From JACRLW01 sp046349595 (GTDB lineage Bacteria > Planctomycetota > UBA1135 > UBA2386), in the NCBI GenBank assembly GCA_046349595.1, contig JAXMCA010000001.1, forward strand, positions 2,294,001 to 2,358,000: a stretch of DNA of 64,000 nt, in the 5' to 3' direction. The notes below the pieces were generated by a model. That model did not search any database. It was not told the origin of the DNA and saw only the letters and a program-made list of their open reading frames with translations. The position numbers were made by a program, and so were the translations under genes. Positions 60,501 to 64,000 of this stretch are shown piece by piece; the stretch's first letter is position 1, and each line of letters starts with the position of its first letter.

Positions 60501-62089
60501 ATCCGCACGGCGCCATCCCACTGCACTGCGACGTGATCGCCCTGTGCGAATACGTCGACGGCCGCATCGACGAGGCCGGCGGTTCCTTCCGCAGCGTGCT
60601 CGCCGACTCCTGCGCGGAGTTCAGCGCCGTACGTCTCGAGGGCAAGCTCGACGACGAGGCGATCGAGCGCGCTGCCGCCGCGTTGCGTCTCGCCCGCAGC
60701 CGCGGCGGTGTCGCGATCCTCGCGCTGCGCACGCGCAAGCCGACGCTCCCCGACGAACTCGCCCCGCTGCTGGATGCGCTCGGCGACGACGGCATCGGCG
60801 TGATCTTCGGCAACCCCTACCTCAGCGCGCGCTTCGCACCGACCAACCCGCTGCTGTGCGCGTACGGCACCTCGGAGGCCACCGCCAAGGCCGCGGCGCG
60901 TGCGCTGCGCGGCGACGGTCCGGTGCTCGGACGCACCCCCGTCGCGCTGCCCGGTGTCGCCGCGCGCGGTGACGGCCTCTCGCTGCTGCCGGGCGGGACC
61001 AGCCTCGCGCACGACGCACCCGCACTGCACGGCTTCGCGCCGGATCTCGCGACGCGACTCGAGACGAGGTTGCGCGCGGCGGTGGCGGATCACGTCGCAC
61101 CGGCGACCGTCGCGCTGGTCGCGCGCCACGGAGCGATCGTCGCCGAGGTCGCGGTCGGCACCGAGACCTACGACCAGGGCAGCAAGGCCGTCTCCGTCGA
61201 CTCGCGCTTCGACATGGCGTCGCTCACCAAGGTCTGCGCCACGACTCCGGCGGTGCTGTGGTGCTGCGACCACGGCCTGCTGGCGCTCGACACGCCGGTG
61301 CAGCAACTGCTCCCCGAGTTCACCGGCAAGGACAAGGAGAAGGTGACGCTGCGCCACCTGCTCACCCACTGCGCGGGACTGCCGGCCTACATCAAGTTCT
61401 TCGAGACGATCCGCGGCAAGGACGCGATCGTCGCCGCCGCGGCGGCGGCACCGCTCGAGACCGAGCCCGGCACTGCAACGAAGTACAGCGACCTCGGCCT
61501 GATCCTCACCATGGCGATCGTCGAGCGCGCGACCAAGGAGCCCTTCGAGGACTTCGTGCGCCGCGTGGTGTTCACGCCACTCGGCATGGCCCATGCCGGT
61601 TTCGCGCACGCCGATCATCCGATCGACGCGGTGCCGACCGAGGTCGATCCCTGGCGCGGGCACCTCGCCCGCGGCGAGGTGCACGACGAGAACGCCTTCG
61701 CGATGGGCGGCGTTTCGGGTCACGCCGGGCTGTTCGCGACCGCCGACGACATCGCACGCATCGGCCTGATGTACCTCGGTGGCGGCCGCGGCGTGCTGCG
61801 CCCGGAGACAGCGCGCACCGCGATCCGCCGTCAGAACCTCGTTCCCGGCTCGTCACGCGCGATCGGCTGGGACACCTTCGTCGAGGGCGGCTCCTGCGGC
61901 AGCAAGCTCGATGCGAGTTCCTTCGGCCACACCGGCTTCACCGGCACCTCGATCTGGTGCGACCCGCACCGCGACCTGGTGATCGTGCTGCTCACCAACC
62001 GCGTGCATCCGAGCCGGGACAACCAGAAGCACGTCGCGCTGCGCCGCGAGATCGCGGATCTCGTGGTCGACGCGATGCAGGACGGCTGA
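57533..62089 (+). CDS. Lamin-tail exported protein fused in frame to a GH3-serine hydrolase (apparent stop-codon loss)
   Basis: A continuous frame of 1518 residues. Residues 1-18 are a signal peptide (MFLSSLLLASALVPQG). A lamin-tail domain follows (TLVINEFQYDDAGTDDLEFI), then a concanavalin-like/jelly-roll part and a C-terminal exported-protein module starting at CPPAGSAVFGHGSPGS and ending near TTMGLTVRIGL. Without a stop, the frame continues through a GC-rich hairpin (59265-59302) and a basic stretch into MPRATAPRSLAVLLVVCGLA, a second complete signal peptide that starts the GH3-serine hydrolase. The two halves look like separate genes. In-frame CGA codons at 59264 and 59270 are each one base change from TGA. 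Either it is made as one large polypeptide, or the second gene is started at ATG 59318. Confidence 0.6.
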   Translation: MFLSSLLLASALVPQGPTGGGPTLVINEFQYDDAGTDDLEFIEIYNASGGPINLTGWTLTSSDPSGPNFTIALSSVILPAGGFYVVGDAAVPNVNQTIAAGLMENDNESIALLDPSSTVVDSLIYEANKGISFAPSLAEGEGIWDNHQMVETNSPLSLGRIFDGRDTNDNGRDFVQRRWTPGSSNNVGGSSYANNFDSLAVGGVVPGFDGNFKNPKAIDPTVAGPALGANNLNPNVIPASPQGGNAAIFWDETGGGNVTSYIGAPGTDCSFDGWVYIAPSPVVVAAQAESWSIGVQGTTNGVYNIPDPSGVLGATFIANGNTGFSWTYEATNGGVAGLYLVDHNNGGWGATALSAPTVLASIPVSAGVNDGWQRLKIAVSGSTLEARFGGTVGNPDGTLYSFTITPTVGCVYIGYRELVTANNTLRPLTLDDVRISTCPPAGSAVFGHGSPGSLGVPSIFESAPFVLGGTGGVGLGNMLANDVGIVLIGIRVPPIDLSLAGAPVGAELYLAILTAAGVPTNGSGDANYTLGVPNLTDLCGGELSFQGVQIDVGIPAFLPLSTTMGLTVRIGLDTTARRSRRRALCAAVAIRHRGAMPRATAPRSLAVLLVVCGLARGQDAAATLLERLTLEQRAAQLMMSWSLTRSDDGYPRRDELRHWVEDVGIGGVILSIGEVADAPALIDDLQERASIPLLCAGDFETGVAFRLRGSTEFGPAMLIGATDSTVLAREAGRMTGLESRALGFHWVFGPDLDVNDNPLNPVIHVRSFGEDPDRVGALGDAFAQGLRAAGVFACGKHFPGHGDVAVDSHLAMPTVPGDRARLDRIELAPFRRAIAGGIDTIMTGHLAVPGLGEDPKLPATLSHHILTDVLRGELGFGGVIVTDALEMKGIPRDGDEDPPLRALRAGADLLLMPLDPQIACAQIAAAVREGRLPAARLDEACLRILRLKQRAGLLDGGGLPARNAMTEIGAAGARALADSIAERGITLLRDPHGAIPLHCDVIALCEYVDGRIDEAGGSFRSVLADSCAEFSAVRLEGKLDDEAIERAAAALRLARSRGGVAILALRTRKPTLPDELAPLLDALGDDGIGVIFGNPYLSARFAPTNPLLCAYGTSEATAKAAARALRGDGPVLGRTPVALPGVAARGDGLSLLPGGTSLAHDAPALHGFAPDLATRLETRLRAAVADHVAPATVALVARHGAIVAEVAVGTETYDQGSKAVSVDSRFDMASLTKVCATTPAVLWCCDHGLLALDTPVQQLLPEFTGKDKEKVTLRHLLTHCAGLPAYIKFFETIRGKDAIVAAAAAAPLETEPGTATKYSDLGLILTMAIVERATKEPFEDFVRRVVFTPLGMAHAGFAHADHPIDAVPTEVDPWRGHLARGEVHDENAFAMGGVSGHAGLFATADDIARIGLMYLGGGRGVLRPETARTAIRRQNLVPGSSRAIGWDTFVEGGSCGSKLDASSFGHTGFTGTSIWCDPHRDLVIVLLTNRVHPSRDNQKHVALRREIADLVVDAMQDG
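59265..59302 (+). terminator. Strong hairpin inside the fused frame
   Basis: An 11-bp perfect stem (59265-59275 with 59292-59302) is extended by five more pairs across one bulged C, closing on a 5-base loop GCTTT. It lies exactly between the last conserved residue of the lamin-tail protein and the ATG of the GH3 gene, where a terminator would be expected if these were two genes. There is no T-tract after it. Confidence 0.5.
59318..62089 (+). CDS. GH3 beta-N-acetylglucosaminidase-like and serine hydrolase (beta-lactamase-like) bifunctional protein
   Basis: If started at ATG 59318, this is a 923-residue exported protein with a signal peptide (SLAVLLVVCGLARGQ). Residues 20-560 are a GH3 domain: KHFPGHG at 201-207 and the nucleophile Asp288 in IVTDALEMKGI, as in NagZ-type GH3 enzymes. 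Residues 580-920 are a class C beta-lactamase/esterase-like serine hydrolase: SLTK (Ser635, Lys638), YSD (Tyr723) and HTG in GHTGFTGTS. GH3-serine hydrolase fusions of about 1000 residues are known, mainly in Bacteroidetes, and are linked to cell-wall or chitin sugar metabolism. It is an alternative reading of the 3-prime part of the 57533-62089 frame. Confidence 0.82.
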   Translation: MPRATAPRSLAVLLVVCGLARGQDAAATLLERLTLEQRAAQLMMSWSLTRSDDGYPRRDELRHWVEDVGIGGVILSIGEVADAPALIDDLQERASIPLLCAGDFETGVAFRLRGSTEFGPAMLIGATDSTVLAREAGRMTGLESRALGFHWVFGPDLDVNDNPLNPVIHVRSFGEDPDRVGALGDAFAQGLRAAGVFACGKHFPGHGDVAVDSHLAMPTVPGDRARLDRIELAPFRRAIAGGIDTIMTGHLAVPGLGEDPKLPATLSHHILTDVLRGELGFGGVIVTDALEMKGIPRDGDEDPPLRALRAGADLLLMPLDPQIACAQIAAAVREGRLPAARLDEACLRILRLKQRAGLLDGGGLPARNAMTEIGAAGARALADSIAERGITLLRDPHGAIPLHCDVIALCEYVDGRIDEAGGSFRSVLADSCAEFSAVRLEGKLDDEAIERAAAALRLARSRGGVAILALRTRKPTLPDELAPLLDALGDDGIGVIFGNPYLSARFAPTNPLLCAYGTSEATAKAAARALRGDGPVLGRTPVALPGVAARGDGLSLLPGGTSLAHDAPALHGFAPDLATRLETRLRAAVADHVAPATVALVARHGAIVAEVAVGTETYDQGSKAVSVDSRFDMASLTKVCATTPAVLWCCDHGLLALDTPVQQLLPEFTGKDKEKVTLRHLLTHCAGLPAYIKFFETIRGKDAIVAAAAAAPLETEPGTATKYSDLGLILTMAIVERATKEPFEDFVRRVVFTPLGMAHAGFAHADHPIDAVPTEVDPWRGHLARGEVHDENAFAMGGVSGHAGLFATADDIARIGLMYLGGGRGVLRPETARTAIRRQNLVPGSSRAIGWDTFVEGGSCGSKLDASSFGHTGFTGTSIWCDPHRDLVIVLLTNRVHPSRDNQKHVALRREIADLVVDAMQDG

Positions 62090-62104
62090 GCCGCGATCAG
62101 CTCA
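62087..62104. terminator. Short hairpin between convergent stop codons
   Basis: TGAGC (62087-62091) and GCTCA (62100-62104) pair around an 8-base loop. The arms contain the stops of the GH3-serine hydrolase and of the GH10-like gene. Five base pairs is weak. It is reported because the layout repeats at other junctions. Confidence 0.3.
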
Positions 62105-63775
62105 CGGCAGGATCAGGCACGCCGACGGATTGCTCGCGAAGGCCGGCTGGCCGGAAGGTGTCGCGCCCACCGCGCACCAGTTCACCACGCGGAAGCGCAG
62201 CGGATCGAGCAGGCCTGCGGGCACGACGAAGCTCGCGTGCGCGTCGCCGGATGCATCGAGCACGCCGATCGCGCCGGGTAACACCGGGGAGTTGGCGATC
62301 GAGAACAGGGCCTCGGTGAAGGCGTCGAGGTTGAGCGGCACGTGGATGCCGCCGTAGCTCGCGCCGGGCGTGCCGCCGGAGAGCGAGGCCAGGATGACGT
62401 AGCCGTGTCCCGCGCCCGCGGCGCCGACGTGCAGGTCGATGCCGAGATTCACCGGTTGATTCGCCGAGATCGACGATTGCGCGAGGCCCAATGGCGCCGT
62501 CGCGACGATGCGCCGTCGCGTCGCCGACACGTGTCCCTGCGCGTCGCGCACCGCGATGCCGACCACCTTCGCCGAGGGATCGGTGGCGAGGCCCGCGCCC
62601 GGCGCGAGCGGTGCGAAGGCGGTGTCGAGGACGCCGTCCGAGTTCCAGTCGAAGGCGACGTCGAGCGTGTTCGCGGCCTGATCCTGGTCGCGGCTCGCCG
62701 ACGGATCGACCCCGAGGCTCAGGTGATCGACCGAGGTGCTCGCCACGGGGATGGGGAAGTTGCAGCCGGGCGCGGCGTACTGCTGCATCACCGGCCACCA
62801 CGCGGCCTGCATCGTGCCGTAGCGGAAGGCCTGGTAGCCGTTCGCACCGCCCTGCAGAGCTCCGGTGATCGACGCGTCGATGGTCTGCACCGTCGTCGTC
62901 TCCGCGGTGTCGGTGTAGGTGCGCACCACCGGACAGACGCGCCGCGTGGGATGGCCGACGTTGTTGCACGCCGTGCGGCAGTAGCTCGCGGCCTGACGCA
63001 CGTAGGCCTGATGCCGTGCATAGGTCGAGTAGATGCTGCCGTCGGCCGTGTAGCACATCGGCATCAGCACGTCGACCCACTGCGCCATCTGCTCCCAGTC
63101 CTGTCCGAACTGCGAGGCGAGCGAGCTGCGCACCGAGGCGTACGACGCGAAGTTGCCGTCGTAGACCGGCCCGTCGAAGGTGTAGCGGTTGGCGATCAGG
63201 TAGGCGTGCAGGCTGAGTGCGCCGATGTGGCGCTTCACGTCGGCGACGAAGTTCGTCACCAGCGAAGCGTTGTTGCCGGTGCCGCTGCCGACGAAGCGCA
63301 CGTAGTCGAGGGCGAGGCCGTCGAGGTCGTAGGTCGGCGAGCCATCGGACTCGTAGCGGCCGAGCAGCCAGTCGATCACCGACAGAAGGTAGGCGCGGTG
63401 ATTGGCGTCGGTCGGCTGCACGGTGTCGTCGAAGCACTTCAGCACCGCGACGACACGCATGTCGCGCGCGTGCGCGGCGGCGATCAGGGAGCGCAGCTCG
63501 ATGCCAGCTCCACCGGGGCGCACTGGTCCCCACGCCGGATTCCAGGTCCCCGACGGATCGCTGATCCACAGATCGCCCTGCGAGGCTCCGGTCGCGCGGA
63601 ACACGCTGACGTAGAGCGTCTCGATCCCCCGAGTCGCGCAGGCATTGGTGACCTCCGCGGTGCGGCCGTCCATGTTGCCGACCAGGAAGGGGAACAGGCC
63701 CATGGCCACGTCGGAGCTCTGCTGGGCTGGAATCGCCCCGGCGAGCACGCAGAGGACGGAGAGAGAGCGGAGCAT
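62102..63775 (-). CDS. Exported GH10-like (DUF187/family 10 glycosylhydrolase) protein
   Basis: A 557-residue protein with a signal peptide (LRSLSVLCVLAGAIPAQ). The first 330 residues read as a TIM barrel of the glycosyl-hydrolase-like 10 type: GIETLYVSVFRATGASQGDL, HARDMRVVAVLKCFDDT, YDLDGLALDYVRFV, WVDVLMPMCYTADGSIYSTY and ANGYQAFRYGT. DYVRF and MPMCY are common in this group. A C-terminal beta domain of about 130 residues, ending NWCAVGATPSGQPAFASNPS, is the kind of terminal module shared by several exported proteins here. The frame is open upstream to the window edge, but the ATG at 63775 gives the signal peptide. Confidence 0.75.
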   Translation of the reverse strand: MLRSLSVLCVLAGAIPAQQSSDVAMGLFPFLVGNMDGRTAEVTNACATRGIETLYVSVFRATGASQGDLWISDPSGTWNPAWGPVRPGGAGIELRSLIAAAHARDMRVVAVLKCFDDTVQPTDANHRAYLLSVIDWLLGRYESDGSPTYDLDGLALDYVRFVGSGTGNNASLVTNFVADVKRHIGALSLHAYLIANRYTFDGPVYDGNFASYASVRSSLASQFGQDWEQMAQWVDVLMPMCYTADGSIYSTYARHQAYVRQAASYCRTACNNVGHPTRRVCPVVRTYTDTAETTTVQTIDASITGALQGGANGYQAFRYGTMQAAWWPVMQQYAAPGCNFPIPVASTSVDHLSLGVDPSASRDQDQAANTLDVAFDWNSDGVLDTAFAPLAPGAGLATDPSAKVVGIAVRDAQGHVSATRRRIVATAPLGLAQSSISANQPVNLGIDLHVGAAGAGHGYVILASLSGGTPGASYGGIHVPLNLDAFTEALFSIANSPVLPGAIGVLDASGDAHASFVVPAGLLDPLRFRVVNWCAVGATPSGQPAFASNPSACLILP

Positions 63776-63868
63776 GCTCCGGCGATCGTAAGGGGTCGGA
63801 CCGCGACCGATGGCCTTGCGTCGATCGAGTTCCGATTCGGGTTGGCCCCCCCCCACCTTGGCCGCGGA

Positions 63869-64000
63869 GTGAAGGTCATCAATGACACCGGTTCGCACCA
63901 CGCGGTCGACCGCAACCGCGCCCTCGAACGCCGAAGGCGAAGGGTCGTCGGGATCGCGATGTTCGCGCTTCGGACTGCTGTCGCCCTCATCAAGCTCATC
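63869..64000 (+). CDS. Possible 5-prime end of a gene running off the window
   Basis: From GTG 63869 the frame is open to the edge and reads VKVINDTGSHHAVDRNRALE, then a run of arginines and a hydrophobic stretch VVGIAMFALRTAVALIKLI, which looks like a membrane helix after a positive patch. An ATG at 63960 is an alternative start. Only 44 codons are visible, so this is tentative. It would be divergent from the GH10-like gene. Confidence 0.3.
   Translation, partial: MKVINDTGSHHAVDRNRALERRRRRVVGIAMFALRTAVALIKLI

Overview
The window is a stretch of high-GC bacterial chromosome (most coding DNA looks near 70% GC) with dense, often overlapping genes and many exported proteins. Several gene types recur in Planctomycetota: paired BNR/sortilin-type beta-propeller proteins, a GH172 (DUF2961) protein, kelch and lamin-tail proteins that end in a Cys/Gly beta domain, carboxypeptidase-regulatory-like proteins, and the DUF2017-ClpS pair. 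I infer a planctomycete-like heterotroph from this gene content. There is no rRNA gene to confirm it. I saw no tRNA, rRNA, CRISPR array, insertion sequence or phage gene.

Layout. 0.1-3.2 kb: a predicted amidohydrolase lipoprotein, divergent from tryptophanase (tnaA). Directly after tnaA lies an AhpD/CMD-family gene with an in-frame TGA at the second position of its CxxC motif and a SECIS-like hairpin just behind it, so it is very probably a selenoprotein. 3.2-11.2 kb: a GH172 protein and two tandem BNR-propeller proteins. 11.2-15.7 kb: DUF2017-clpS, a MATE exporter, TrkH and an EVE-domain protein. 15.7-23.0 kb: a duplicated-repeat lipoprotein and the pstSCAB phosphate importer, in which both permeases carry large extra domains. 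23.3-33.7 kb: aconitase, two tail-to-tail carboxypeptidase-regulatory-like membrane proteins, and korAB (2-oxoglutarate:ferredoxin oxidoreductase).

33.9-36.5 kb: a visibly lower-GC accessory patch with an ECF-like sigma factor, a membrane-anchored protein of unknown function and a 17-cysteine exported protein. 36.8-42.8 kb: an RhlE-type helicase, DUF1801, a Lon-like protease, a universal stress protein and a Tat-exported sugar isomerase-like protein. 42.9-50.3 kb: a large exported toroid protein, a histidine phosphatase lacking catalytic residues, a KaiC-like double-RecA ATPase with one degenerate P-loop, CutC and acetyl-CoA synthetase. 50.3-57.1 kb: a lipoprotein, leucyl aminopeptidase, a kelch protein, a sodium:solute symporter and a MoaD-MoaE fusion. 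57.5-63.8 kb: a lamin-tail protein whose frame runs without a stop into a GH3-serine hydrolase, then a GH10-like exported protein. A possible new gene starts at the right edge.

Functionally this is central carbon metabolism (aconitase, KorAB, Acs), phosphate and potassium transport, amino-acid and peptide breakdown (TnaA, PepA) and a large polysaccharide/secreted-protein repertoire. Same-strand neighbours are often coupled by 4-base start/stop overlaps. Convergent neighbours often end in short hairpins built from their own stop codons.
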